Origin: CAWJMD01 sp963843835
Lineage (GTDB): Bacteria > Actinomycetota > Actinomycetes > Actinomycetales > CAWJMD01
Reading direction: 5' to 3'
DNA length: 64,000 nt
NCBI GenBank assembly: GCA_963843835.1
Contig: CAWJMD010000004.1
Span: forward strand, 248,001-312,000
The position numbers and the translations under genes were made by a program. Shown one piece after another: positions 22,547 to 31,239 of this stretch. The notes under the pieces are model-generated. The model was not told the DNA's origin. It searched no databases and saw only the letters and a list, made by a program, of their open reading frames with translations. The number at the start of each line of letters is the position of its first letter. Position 1 is the stretch's first letter.

Positions 22547-24793
22547 ATGGAGGGTCCCGAGATCACCTTCGCCGAGGCCGTCATCGACAACGGCCCCTTC
22601 GGTAGCCGTACCGTGCGCTTCGAGACGGGCCGCCTGGCCAAGCAGGCCGCCGGTTCCGTCGCCGCGTACCTCGACAACGACACGATGCTGCTGTCGGCCA
22701 CGACGGCAGGCAAGCACCCCAAGGACCACTTCGACTTCTTCCCCCTCACGGTGGACGTCGAGGAGCGCATGTACGCGGCCGGCAAGATCCCCGGCTCGTT
22801 CTTCCGCCGCGAGGGCCGCCCCTCGACCGACGCGATCCTGACCTGCCGCCTGATCGACCGTCCGCTGCGGCCGTCGTTCGTGTCGGGCCTGCGCAACGAG
22901 GTCCAGGTCGTCATCACGGTCCTGGCCCTGAACCCGGAGGACCCCTACGACGTGCTGGCGATCAACGCCGCGTCGCTGTCCACCCAGCTCTCGGGCCTTC
23001 CGTTCTCCGGCCCCGTGGCCGGTGTGCGGATCGCCCTCATCGACGGCCGTTGGGTCGCGTTCCCGACCCACAGCCAGCTCGAGCGGTCGGTCTTCGACAT
23101 GGTCGTCGCCGGGCGCGTCATCAAGGGCGCCGACGGCTCGGACGACGTCGCGATCATGATGGTCGAGGCCGAGGCCCCGGAGGGTGCCTGGAACCTGATC
23201 CAGATGGGCGGCCAGAAGCCCACCGAGGAGATCGTCGCGGCGGGCCTCGAGGCCGCCAAGCCGTTCCTCGCCCAGCTGTGCGCTGCCCAGCAGGAGGTGG
23301 CCGACAAGGCAGCCAAGGAGACGCAGGAGTTCCCGCGCTTCCTCGACTACCAGCAGGACGCGTACGACGCCGTCAAGGCGCAGGCCGGCTCCGACGTCGA
23401 CCAGGCGATCACCATCGCCGGCAAGCAGGAGCGCGAGTCGCGTCTGGACGAGATCAAGGAGGCCGCCAAGGCCGCGCTGGCCGGGCAGTTCGAGGGCCGC
23501 GACAAGGAGATCTCCGCCGCGTTCCGCTCCCTCACCAAGGCCGCCGTGCGCCAGCGCATGCTGCGCGACAAGATCCGCATGGACGGTCGCGGCCCGGCCG
23601 ACATCCGCACCCTCTCGGCCGAGGTCGAGGTGCTCCCGCGGGTGCACGGCTCGGCGCTGTTCGAGCGCGGCGAGACCCAGATCATGGGCGTCACCACGCT
23701 GAACATGCTGCGCATGGAGCAGATGCTCGACACGCTCTCGCCCGAGACGCGCAAGCGCTACATGCACAACTACAACTTCCCGCCGTTCTCCACCGGTGAG
23801 ACCGGCCGCGTCGGCTCGCCGAAGCGTCGCGAGATCGGTCACGGCGCGCTCGCCGAGCGCGCGCTGATGACGGTGCTTCCGAGCCGCGAGGAGTTCCCCT
23901 ACGCGATCCGCCAGGTCTCGGAGGCGCTGAGCTCCAACGGCTCGACGTCGATGGGCTCGGTCTGCGCGTCCACGCTGTCGCTGCTCAACGCCGGTGTGCC
24001 GCTGCGGGCCCCGGTCGCGGGCATCGCGATGGGCCTGGTCTCCGACGAGGTCGACGGCAAGACCGAGTACCTCGCCCTCACCGACATCCTCGGAGCCGAG
24101 GACGCGTTCGGGGACATGGACTTCAAGGTCGCCGGTACCCGTGAGTTCGTCACGGCCATCCAGCTCGACACCAAGCTCGACGGCATCCCCGCGTCGGTCC
24201 TGGCGTCCGCGCTGACCCAGGCCCGTGACGCGCGGCTGCACATCCTCGACGTCATGAACGAGGCGATCGACGCTCCCGACGAGATGAGCCCGCACGCACC
24301 GCGCGTGATCGCGGTGACGGTGCCGGTCGACAAGATCGGCGAGGTCATCGGCCCGAAGGGCAAGATGATCAACCAGATCCAGGAGGAGACCGGCGCCCAG
24401 ATCTCGATCGAGGACGACGGCACGGTCTACATCGGCGCGACGGACGGCCCGTCCGCCGAGGCGGCGCGGACGATGGTCAACGCCATCGCCAACCCGCAGA
24501 TGCCCGAGGTGGGCGAGCGGTACGTCGGCACGGTCGTCAAGACCACGACGTTCGGCGCGTTCATCTCGCTGACGCCCGGCCGTGACGGCCTGCTGCACAT
24601 CTCGCAGATCCGCAAGATGGTCGGCGGCAAGCGGATCGACGCGGTCGAGGACGTGCTCTCGGTCGGCCAGAAGGTCCAGGTCCAGATCGGTGAGATCGAC
24701 CAGCGCGGCAAGCTCTCGCTGGTGCCGGTCCTCGACGAGGAGGCCGCCCCCGAGACGGTCGACGCCAACCAGGCTGCCGACGCGAACGTCTGA
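22547..24793 (+). CDS. pnp: Polyribonucleotide nucleotidyltransferase (PNPase)
   Basis: PNPase degrades RNA 3'-5' with phosphate and adds tails in reverse; in actinobacteria it also makes (p)ppGpp-sensitive poly(A)-like tails. The 748-residue protein has the first RNase PH domain (about 1-230), the helical linker, the second RNase PH domain (RADIRTLSAEVEVLPRVHGSALFERGETQ-like block, and QLDTKLDGIP with catalytic Asp), a KH domain (VDKIGEVIGPKGKMINQIQEETGAQISIEDDG) and an S1 domain (GERYVGTVVKTTTFGAFISLTPGRDGLLHISQI). ATG 22547 is preceded by CGGAG. The M16 peptidase gene starts 1 nt after its stop, a linkage also common in this phylum. Confidence 0.97.
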   Translation: MEGPEITFAEAVIDNGPFGSRTVRFETGRLAKQAAGSVAAYLDNDTMLLSATTAGKHPKDHFDFFPLTVDVEERMYAAGKIPGSFFRREGRPSTDAILTCRLIDRPLRPSFVSGLRNEVQVVITVLALNPEDPYDVLAINAASLSTQLSGLPFSGPVAGVRIALIDGRWVAFPTHSQLERSVFDMVVAGRVIKGADGSDDVAIMMVEAEAPEGAWNLIQMGGQKPTEEIVAAGLEAAKPFLAQLCAAQQEVADKAAKETQEFPRFLDYQQDAYDAVKAQAGSDVDQAITIAGKQERESRLDEIKEAAKAALAGQFEGRDKEISAAFRSLTKAAVRQRMLRDKIRMDGRGPADIRTLSAEVEVLPRVHGSALFERGETQIMGVTTLNMLRMEQMLDTLSPETRKRYMHNYNFPPFSTGETGRVGSPKRREIGHGALAERALMTVLPSREEFPYAIRQVSEALSSNGSTSMGSVCASTLSLLNAGVPLRAPVAGIAMGLVSDEVDGKTEYLALTDILGAEDAFGDMDFKVAGTREFVTAIQLDTKLDGIPASVLASALTQARDARLHILDVMNEAIDAPDEMSPHAPRVIAVTVPVDKIGEVIGPKGKMINQIQEETGAQISIEDDGTVYIGATDGPSAEAARTMVNAIANPQMPEVGERYVGTVVKTTTFGAFISLTPGRDGLLHISQIRKMVGGKRIDAVEDVLSVGQKVQVQIGEIDQRGKLSLVPVLDEEAAPETVDANQAADANV

Positions 24794-24794
24794 C

Positions 24795-26129
24795 GTGACG
24801 GACGCGACCCAGCTCGCCGCCGCTGGGGAGACGGCCGGTGCCATCGTGCGCCGGACCGTCCTCCCCGGCGGCGTCCGCGTTCTCACGGAGTCGATGCCCG
24901 GACTCCGCTCGGCCACCGTCGGTGCCTGGGTGGGTGTCGGCTCCCGTGACGAGGCCGAGGGCCACCACGGGTCGACGCACTTCCTCGAGCACCTGCTGTT
25001 CAAGGGGACGCCGCGCCGATCCGCTCTCGACATCGCTGAGGCGTTCGATGCCGTCGGCGGCGAGGCCAACGCCGTCACCGGCAAGGAGCACACCTGCTAC
25101 TACGCGCGGGTGCTCGACGCCGACCTGCCGATGGCGGTCGACGTCATCGGCGACATGGTCACGTCCGCCACGCTCGATCCCGAGGACCTCGACGCCGAGC
25201 GTGGCGTCATCCTCGAGGAGCTGGCGATGAACGACGACGACCCCTCCGACGTCGCCCACGAGCAGTTCGCGCGCATCGTGCTGGGCGACAACCCGCTGGG
25301 ACGCCCGATCGCGGGCACGCCGGAGTCGATCCGTTCCGTGGCCCGCGACGCCGTGTGGGAGCACTACCAGCAGCACTACCGGCCGAACGGCCTGGTGTTC
25401 ACCGCAGCCGGCGGCGTCGACCACGACCACGTCTGCGACCTGGTGCAGGCGGCCCTGGCGTCGGCCGGGTGGCCCGCCGACCAGGATGCCGACCCGCTGC
25501 CGCGCCGCGCGAGTGGCGACAGCCGTGGCGGCCTCGAGCCGCACGGGGCCGAGCAGGGCTCGATCCTCACCGTCCGCCGCTCCACCGAGCAGGCGAACCT
25601 GCTGCTCGGCGGCCTCGGGCTTCTGGCGACGGACCCGCGGCGGTACACGATGTCCGTGCTCAACGCCGTCCTCGGTGGCGGCATGAGCAGCCGCCTCTTC
25701 CAGGAGGTCCGCGAGAAGCGGGGCCTGGCCTACTCGGTGTACTCCTTCTCCGCGGGCTACGCGGACTCCGGCTACTTCGGCCTGTACGCCGGGTGCACGC
25801 CCGGCAAGGTGTCGCAGGTGGTCGAGCTGCTCAGCCGCGAGTGGGAGCGCCTGGCCACCGAGGCGATCTCCGCGGACGAGCTCGACCGCGCGGTCGGCCA
25901 GCTCAGCGGCGGCCTTGTTCTGGGCATGGAGGACACCGGGTCGCGGATGTCGCGCCTGGGCAAGGCCGAGCTGGTGTACGGCGAGTTCGTCACCATCGAC
26001 GAGTCGCTCGATCGGATCCGCAAGGTCACCGCCGCCGACGTGATGGACCTGGCGGCCGAGCTGTACGGCCGCCCGCGCTCACTGGCCGTCGTCGGCCCGT
26101 TCGAGAGCGATCCGGTCGCCGCGCTCTAG
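24795..26129 (+). CDS. M16-family zinc peptidase (pitrilysin/MPP-like)
   Basis: The 444-residue protein has the inverted zinc motif HxxEH within GSTHFLEHLLFKGT, and the distal Glu in LDAERGVILEELAMNDDDP, so the N-terminal half is catalytic. The C-terminal half includes GGGMSSRLFQEVREKRGLAYSVYSFSAGYADSGYFGLYAGC, with the conserved R/Y pair. No signal peptide is seen, so the protein is probably cytosolic. GTG 24795 begins 1 nt after the pnp stop, matching the pnp-pepR linkage in mycobacteria (Rv2783c-Rv2782c). Its last codon lies in a CTAG palindrome that also forms the stop of the convergent EAL gene. Confidence 0.93.
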   Translation: MTDATQLAAAGETAGAIVRRTVLPGGVRVLTESMPGLRSATVGAWVGVGSRDEAEGHHGSTHFLEHLLFKGTPRRSALDIAEAFDAVGGEANAVTGKEHTCYYARVLDADLPMAVDVIGDMVTSATLDPEDLDAERGVILEELAMNDDDPSDVAHEQFARIVLGDNPLGRPIAGTPESIRSVARDAVWEHYQQHYRPNGLVFTAAGGVDHDHVCDLVQAALASAGWPADQDADPLPRRASGDSRGGLEPHGAEQGSILTVRRSTEQANLLLGGLGLLATDPRRYTMSVLNAVLGGGMSSRLFQEVREKRGLAYSVYSFSAGYADSGYFGLYAGCTPGKVSQVVELLSREWERLATEAISADELDRAVGQLSGGLVLGMEDTGSRMSRLGKAELVYGEFVTIDESLDRIRKVTAADVMDLAAELYGRPRSLAVVGPFESDPVAAL

Positions 26130-27727
26130 ATCGACGGCGTCGGCTCGTCCACGGGGTCCGGGGCCTCAGGTGGAACCGGGACCACGTGCGACAGGACGTA
26201 CGGCGCCTCGGAGCGCCCGTCGACCAGCGTGGCGCGGACGTCGACCTCGACGGCGTGCCCGTCCGCGTGCAGGAAGCGCTTGCGCCGCTGGACCCGACGT
26301 GACCGTCCGCCGTACAGGTCGTCCGTAGCGGCCTCATCGGCGGCGCGGTCGTCGGGGTGGGTGACGTCCTGGTGCCGCAGCCACAGCAGCTCACCGCCGC
26401 TGCGGCCGAGGTACCCGGCGAAGGCGCGGTTCACGCGCAGGAAGCGACCCTCCCTGTCGTGCAACGCCATCCCGATCGGTGCGTCGTCGAAGACGTGGCG
26501 GAACAGGCCCTCGGACCGCTGCAGGGCCTGGCGCGTGCGGACGGTCTCGCTCACGTCGTAGGCGACCCAGACCAGCGGCCCGTCGCCCTCGCCGGTCGGG
26601 CCGGGCAGCCGCTGGGTCGTGCCGCGGACCCAGCGTGAGGCCCCTGTCGTCCCCAGCACGCGCAGGTCGCGCTGGCCCGGAGCCAGCAGCTCGCCGTCCA
26701 CCACCTCGTCCAGCCGGTGGCCGACGAGGTCGCGCGGGTAGGTCCCGAGCACCTCGATCGCCCCAGCGGACGCGTAGGAGACGACCAGGTCGGCGTCTGC
26801 GAGGACGACCGCCTCCGCCCGCGACTCGAGCGACAGCGGCGGCGGCTCGCTCGATGAGAGGCCGTCGACGATCGGCTCGCCGCCGCGCAGCAGCGCGTCG
26901 AGCGCCGGCCCGGGCGCCATCGGCCGGCCGAACAGCCACCCCTGACCCAGGTCGCAGCCCATCGACACGAGCTGGCGCGCCTGGGCCAGGGTGGCGACGC
27001 CTTCGGCACACGTCCGCTGCCCGAGGCTGTGGGCGGCCTCGATCACCATCCGCACCAGGACGGCCTCCGCAGGCTCCCGGTCCACGCGCTCGACGAACGA
27101 GCGGTCGATCTTCACGAGGTCGAACGGCAGGTCGCGCATCAGGCTGAGGGACGAGTAGCCCGTCCCGAAGTCGTCCAGCGCGATCCGCACGTCGAGGGTC
27201 CGGATGGCGGCGAGCTGGCGTCGCGCCGACTTGATGTCGGTCAGGGCCTGGCTCTCGGTGATCTCCAGGCACAGGCGACCAGGGGTCAGGCCGGTCCGCT
27301 CCAGCACCTCGACCACCTGGTCGGGCAGCCGGCCGTCCGACAGCTGGTCGGCCGCGACGTTGACGTTGACACGGGGACCCGACCCGTCCGGCGCGGTGCA
27401 GCGCTGCGCCTGCGCGCAGGCACGCTCGAGCACGTACAGCCCGAGGGCGTCGATGAGGTCGGCGCGGGCGGCGACGGCGACCATCGCATCCGGCGGTACC
27501 GCCTCGGGCTCTGTGGCCCGGGGGTCCGGGGTGCTGGCGTCGTGCGCCTCGGGCCAGCGCACGAGCGCCTCCGCGCCGACGACGCGGCTGGACGGCAGGG
27601 TGACGATCGGCTGGTAGTGCACCTGGAGCGTGTCGGTGGCCAGCGCGTCCCGCAGCCTCGCGCCCACCTGGGCGTCGTCCACCGGGAGGTCAGCGTCCAC
27701 GACCCCCACCTCGTGCTGCTGGTTCAC
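26126..27727 (-). CDS. EAL-domain c-di-GMP phosphodiesterase with C-terminal PAS domains
   Basis: EAL domains hydrolyse cyclic di-GMP. In this 533-residue protein the EAL domain comes first: LQVHYQPIVTLPSSRVVGAEALVRW (E53-A54-L55), LCLEITESQAL, ALDDFGTGYSSLSLMRDLPFDLVKIDRSFV and CAEGVATLAQARQLVSMGCDLGQGWLFGRP. Metal-binding and catalytic residues (ExLxR, E in EITE, DDFGTGYSS, K in VKID, QG) appear intact. Two PAS-like domains follow: AEAVVLADADLVVSYASAGAIEVLGTYPRDLVGH, and FRHVFDDAPIGMALHDREGRFLRVNRAFAGYLGR with HQDVTHPDD. The usual order is PAS before EAL. No membrane segment is seen. GTG 27727 follows GGAG; further upstream starts in frame exist. Its promoter shares the gap with the riboflavin operon. 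Confidence 0.85.
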   Translation of the reverse strand: MNQQHEVGVVDADLPVDDAQVGARLRDALATDTLQVHYQPIVTLPSSRVVGAEALVRWPEAHDASTPDPRATEPEAVPPDAMVAVAARADLIDALGLYVLERACAQAQRCTAPDGSGPRVNVNVAADQLSDGRLPDQVVEVLERTGLTPGRLCLEITESQALTDIKSARRQLAAIRTLDVRIALDDFGTGYSSLSLMRDLPFDLVKIDRSFVERVDREPAEAVLVRMVIEAAHSLGQRTCAEGVATLAQARQLVSMGCDLGQGWLFGRPMAPGPALDALLRGGEPIVDGLSSSEPPPLSLESRAEAVVLADADLVVSYASAGAIEVLGTYPRDLVGHRLDEVVDGELLAPGQRDLRVLGTTGASRWVRGTTQRLPGPTGEGDGPLVWVAYDVSETVRTRQALQRSEGLFRHVFDDAPIGMALHDREGRFLRVNRAFAGYLGRSGGELLWLRHQDVTHPDDRAADEAATDDLYGGRSRRVQRRKRFLHADGHAVEVDVRATLVDGRSEAPYVLSHVVPVPPEAPDPVDEPTPSI

Positions 27728-27984
27728 GCTCCACGGCGGATCCGTCCCGTAGCTCGGTGCGCTCCCGCGACCACGCGGCGGATGCGCCGCCCGACAGCAT
27801 GGCACGCGGTCGTTGGACCTGACAGGTCACGGGGACCGCTGTGCCGGGACGGACCAGCCGGTCGCGCCCGGTGCGTCCGAAGTGCCCCGAGGTGGGGGTG
27901 TGGAGGCGGCGACCGGCTCGCTTTCGCAGTTGCCACGTGCCGGACCCGGCGTGCGACACTGTGCCCAGCAGAGACACATTCTGC
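27728..27984. promoter_or_regulatory. Divergent region between the EAL gene and the riboflavin operon
   Basis: There is no ORF of note. TTGCCA (27930-27935) and GACACT (27955-27960), 19 nt apart, are a weak candidate for the plus-strand promoter that drives the FMN riboswitch. The minus-strand EAL promoter was not identified. Confidence 0.3.
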
Positions 27985-28111
27985 GCGTGCTCCGGGGTCG
28001 GTGAAATTCCGAGCCGGCGGTGACAGTCCGCGACCCGACCGCAGCCAGCGGCCGGTTGACCTGGTGGAACTCCAGGACCGACGGTGAGAGTCCGGATGGG
28101 AGGCAGCACGC
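27985..28111 (+). promoter_or_regulatory. FMN riboswitch (RFN element)
   Basis: The sequence carries the conserved RFN segments in order: GGTCGGTGAAATTCCGA, GCCGGCGGTGACAGTCCGCGACC, CCGGTTGACCTGGTGGAA, ACCGACGGTGAGAGTCC and GGATGGGAG. The closing P1 helix is a perfect 7-bp pair, GCGTGCT (27985-27991) with AGCACGC (28105-28111). It binds FMN and lowers expression of the riboflavin genes that follow. A hairpin 16 nt downstream is a candidate expression platform. Confidence 0.95.
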
Positions 28112-28127
28112 CGCGGGACCGATGCGT

Positions 28128-28152
28128 CGACGCCGCGCCCTCGCGGGCGTCG
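28128..28152 (+). terminator. Candidate expression-platform hairpin of the FMN riboswitch
   Basis: CGACGCC (28128-28134) pairs with GGCGTCG (28146-28152), and an inner GCG/CGC closes the loop CCCT. It lies between the aptamer and ribD, 66 nt before the chosen start. It has no T-run. Whether control is by termination or translation cannot be decided from sequence. Confidence 0.5.
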
Positions 28153-28217
28153 GCACGGCGTCCGGCCCCGTCGCACCCGTACCCCGGTTCCCGCGCACGA
28201 GCGGACGGAGTGGACGG

Positions 28218-29294
28218 GTGCGCAGGACGGGACGGACGAGCCGGCACGGCTCGCCGGGTGAGCTGCAGGCCATGCGCCGCGCGCTCCTGATCGCGTCCGA
28301 CCCCTCGATCCGCCCGGGCGCCAACCCCAGGGTCGGCTGCGTGCTCCTCTCCTCGTCCTGGAAGGTCGTCGCCGAGGCCGCCCACCAGGGAGCCGGGACA
28401 CCCCACGCCGAGGCCGCCGCGCTCGCGGCCGCCGCCGACCGGCTCGACGAGGTCGACACCGCCGTGGTCACGCTGGAGCCCTGCAACCACACCGGGCGCA
28501 CCGGGCCGTGCACCCAGGCGCTCGTCGACGCCGGAGTGCGACGTGTCGTGTACGCGCTCGACGACCCGACGCACGAGGCGGGCGGCGGCGCCGAGACGCT
28601 GCGCGCGGCCGGCGTCGAGGTCGAGGGGGGCGTGCTGGCCGACGAGGCACGGAGCCTGGACGAGGAGTGGTTCGCCGCGGCCACCGCGGGCAGGCCGCAC
28701 GTGACCTGGAAGCTCGCCGGGACGCTGGACGGGCGCGTGGCCGCGGCGGACGGCAGCAGCCGGTGGGTCTCGGGTGCCGGCTCCCGGTCGGACACCCACC
28801 GCGTGCGAGCGCAGGTCGACGCGATCGTCGCGGGCACAGGCACCGTGCTCGCCGACGACTCACAGCTCTCGGCCCGGGACGCCGACGACAAGCCGCTGCC
28901 CCGTGAGCGGCAGCCACTCCGTGCGGTGATGGGAATGCGTGAGATCCCCTCCGGTGCGCGCGTTCTCGATGACTCAGCGCCGACGGTGCTGCTGCGCACG
29001 CGCGACCCGCTCGAGGCCTTGGACGAGCTTTGGGAGCGTGGAGTGCGCCGCGTGCTGCTCGAGGGAGGACCCACCGTCGCCTCCGCCTTCTGGCGGGCGG
29101 GCGTGGTCGACCGCGTGACCCTCTACCTCGCCCCGTCCCTGCTGGGCGCAGGGTCCGCAGCTGTCGGGGACCTCGGCATCACCAACATCGCCGGCCAGGC
29201 GCGGCTGCGGTACACCGCCGTGGAGCCCTGCGGCACCGACCTGAAGATCACCGCGGTGCCGCTGGGCGGCACGGAAGTCGAGGAGGACCACTGA
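28218..29294 (+). CDS. ribD: Bifunctional pyrimidine deaminase/reductase RibD
   Basis: RibD carries out the deamination and side-chain reduction steps of riboflavin synthesis. The N-terminal deaminase domain has ANPRVGCVLL, the zinc ligands in TPHAEAAAL, and PCNHTGRTGPC. The reductase domain starts near HVTWKLAGTLDGRVAAADGSSRWVSG and ends with LLEGGPTVASAFWRAGVVDRVTLYLAP. GTG 28218 (358 residues) is chosen for a GGAG 8 nt upstream; ATG 28272 at MRRALLIAS, which aligns with the family's conserved MRRAL, is a good alternative. ribD overlaps ribE by one base (TGATG). It is the first gene under the FMN riboswitch. Confidence 0.92.
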   Translation: MRRTGRTSRHGSPGELQAMRRALLIASDPSIRPGANPRVGCVLLSSSWKVVAEAAHQGAGTPHAEAAALAAAADRLDEVDTAVVTLEPCNHTGRTGPCTQALVDAGVRRVVYALDDPTHEAGGGAETLRAAGVEVEGGVLADEARSLDEEWFAAATAGRPHVTWKLAGTLDGRVAAADGSSRWVSGAGSRSDTHRVRAQVDAIVAGTGTVLADDSQLSARDADDKPLPRERQPLRAVMGMREIPSGARVLDDSAPTVLLRTRDPLEALDELWERGVRRVLLEGGPTVASAFWRAGVVDRVTLYLAPSLLGAGSAAVGDLGITNIAGQARLRYTAVEPCGTDLKITAVPLGGTEVEEDH

Positions 29295-29935
29295 TGTTCA
29301 CCGGCATCGTCGAGGAGCTCGGCACCGTCGTCAGCTGCGAGCGGCTCGCGGACTCGGCTCGGCTCACCGTGCACGGACCCCGTGTCACCTCGGACGCCGT
29401 CCACGGCGCGTCCATCTCCGTCAACGGGGTCTGCCTGACGGTGACCGACGACCTGCAGGGAGACGGCAGCGACGGCGGCACCTTCGCTGTCGACGTGATG
29501 GCCGAGACCCTGGACCGGAGCACGTTGGGCGGTCTCGCCCCGGGTGACCGCGTCAACCTCGAGCGGGCCATGGCGGCGACCGGGCGCTTCGGCGGACACG
29601 TCGTGCAGGGCCACGTCGACGGAGTCGGCACCCTGCTCGAGCGCGTGGCCGGGGAGGGCTGGGAGAGCGTTCGTTTCGAGGTGGCGGCCGACCTGGCCCG
29701 CTACCTCGTCGAGAAGGGCTCGGTGACCGTGGACGGGGTCTCACTGACCGTCACCGCCGTGAGCGACCCCGGCGCCGAGACGCACTGGTTCGGGGTCGGG
29801 CTCATCCCGACGACCCTCGCCGCGACCACGCTGGGGACGCGGACTGTGGGGGAGAAGGTCAACCTGGAGGTGGACGTGCTCGCCAAGTACGTGGAACGGA
29901 TCGCGGCCTTCGCCGCCGTGGGGGTGGACCGATGA
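29294..29935 (+). CDS. ribE: Riboflavin synthase, alpha subunit
   Basis: This enzyme dismutates two molecules of 6,7-dimethyl-8-ribityllumazine to riboflavin. The 213-residue protein begins MFTGIVEELGTV and shows the internal two-fold barrel repeat: HGASISVNGVCLTVT in the first half matches KGSVTVDGVSLTVT in the second. GGHVVQGHVDGVGTL marks the domain junction region and HWFGVGLIPTTLAATTLGTRTVGEKVNLEVDVLAKYVER the trimer-forming C-terminus. ATG 29294 overlaps the ribD stop, and the stop overlaps ribBA by 4 bases (ATGA), so the genes are translationally coupled. Confidence 0.95.
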   Translation: MFTGIVEELGTVVSCERLADSARLTVHGPRVTSDAVHGASISVNGVCLTVTDDLQGDGSDGGTFAVDVMAETLDRSTLGGLAPGDRVNLERAMAATGRFGGHVVQGHVDGVGTLLERVAGEGWESVRFEVAADLARYLVEKGSVTVDGVSLTVTAVSDPGAETHWFGVGLIPTTLAATTLGTRTVGEKVNLEVDVLAKYVERIAAFAAVGVDR

Positions 29936-31239
29936 GTACGGACGTCAGGGACGGCGCGCGCGTCCGCACGGACGACGTCGAGACGGCGCTGACCGCCCTC
30001 GCAGCAGGCAAGCCCGTGGTCGTGCTCGACGCGGCGGACCGCGAGAACGAGGGCGACCTGGTGATGGCCGCGCGGTTCGCGACGCCCGAGTGGATGGCGT
30101 TCTTCGTGCGGCACGGCAGCGGGTACGTGTGCGTGCCGATGGAGGCGGCGCGAGCCGACCACCTTGGCCTGCCGCTGATGGTCACGCACAACGAGGAGTC
30201 GATGTCGACCGCCTTCACCGTCACCGTCGACGCGCGGGTGGGGGTCGGCACCGGCATCAGCGCAGCCGACCGGTCGCGCACCGTGACGCTCCTGGCCGAC
30301 CCGGAGGCCTGCTCCGCCGACCTGGTCCGGCCCGGTCACGTACTGCCGCTGCGGGCCCGGCCCGGGGGCGTGCTGACGCGTCCCGGGCACACGGAGGCGG
30401 CCGTCGACCTGGCTCGGCTGGCGGGGCTGGACCCGGTCGGCGTGATCGTCGAGCTCGTCGCCGACGACGGCTCGATGCGGGACGCGGTCTCGTGCCGCGA
30501 CTTCTGCGACGAGCACGACCTGCTCCTGGTGACGATCGAGGACCTGGTCGCGTACGTCGGCGGGCGGCCTGGTCGCCCCACGGTCGTCCCGCCCGTCCCG
30601 CCGGACGCGCCCGCCCGGCTCGAGCGGCTTGCCACCACGCGCCTGCCGAGCCGGTTCGGCACGTTCACCGCGCACGGCTACCGCGAGGACACCGGAACCG
30701 AGCACGTGGCGCTGGTCGTCGGCGACGTGTCCACGTCGAACGGCGCGGCCGCGCCCGTGCTCGTGCGCGTCCACTCGGAGTGCCTGACCGGTGACGTGCT
30801 GGGGTCCGCCCGCTGCGACTGCGGCCCCCAGCTGCAGGAGTCGCTGGTACGCGTCGCAGCAGCCGGCCGGGGCGTGGTGGTCTACCTGCGCGGGCACGAA
30901 GGCAGGGGCATCGGGCTGGTGGCCAAGCTGGCCGCGTACGCGTTGCAGGACGACGGGCGGGACACCGTCGACGCCAACCTCGAGCTCGGGCTGCCCGTCG
31001 ATGCACGCGACTACGCCGTCGCCGCAGCGGTTCTCGCCGACCTCGGCGTGGGACCGGTGCGGCTGATGACGAACAACCCGGCGAAGGTGGACGGCCTGAG
31101 CCGGCTCGGCGTCGACGTCCGCGAGCGGGAGGGCGTGCTCGTCGCCGCCACCGAGGACTCGGTCGGCTACCTGCGCACCAAGCAGACGCGGATGGGCCAC
31201 GACCTGCCCCACCTGCCCACACCCCACGGAGCTGCCTGA
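29932..31239 (+). CDS. ribBA: Bifunctional DHBP synthase / GTP cyclohydrolase II
   Basis: RibBA makes both precursors of riboflavin: 3,4-dihydroxy-2-butanone 4-phosphate from ribulose 5-phosphate, and the pyrimidine from GTP. The N-terminal half (about 1-205) has DAADRENEGDLVMAA and RPGHTEAAVDLARLAGLDPVGVIVEL, with acidic metal ligands. The C-terminal half has HSECLTGDVLGSARCDCGPQL (zinc Cys residues) and YLRGHEGRGIGLVAKLAAYALQ, with the RGHEGRG catalytic region, then DARDYAVAAAVLADLG and LMTNNPAKVDGL. The 435 residues fit full-length fusions. It overlaps ribE by 4 bases and ribH by 1. Confidence 0.95.
   Translation: MSTDVRDGARVRTDDVETALTALAAGKPVVVLDAADRENEGDLVMAARFATPEWMAFFVRHGSGYVCVPMEAARADHLGLPLMVTHNEESMSTAFTVTVDARVGVGTGISAADRSRTVTLLADPEACSADLVRPGHVLPLRARPGGVLTRPGHTEAAVDLARLAGLDPVGVIVELVADDGSMRDAVSCRDFCDEHDLLLVTIEDLVAYVGGRPGRPTVVPPVPPDAPARLERLATTRLPSRFGTFTAHGYREDTGTEHVALVVGDVSTSNGAAAPVLVRVHSECLTGDVLGSARCDCGPQLQESLVRVAAAGRGVVVYLRGHEGRGIGLVAKLAAYALQDDGRDTVDANLELGLPVDARDYAVAAAVLADLGVGPVRLMTNNPAKVDGLSRLGVDVREREGVLVAATEDSVGYLRTKQTRMGHDLPHLPTPHGAA

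Noticed and set aside
22268..25093. Long minus-strand open frame across pnp
   Set aside because: A shadow of pnp: repetitive Val/Asp/Arg-rich translation, no domains, and it spans the well-supported gene and leader.
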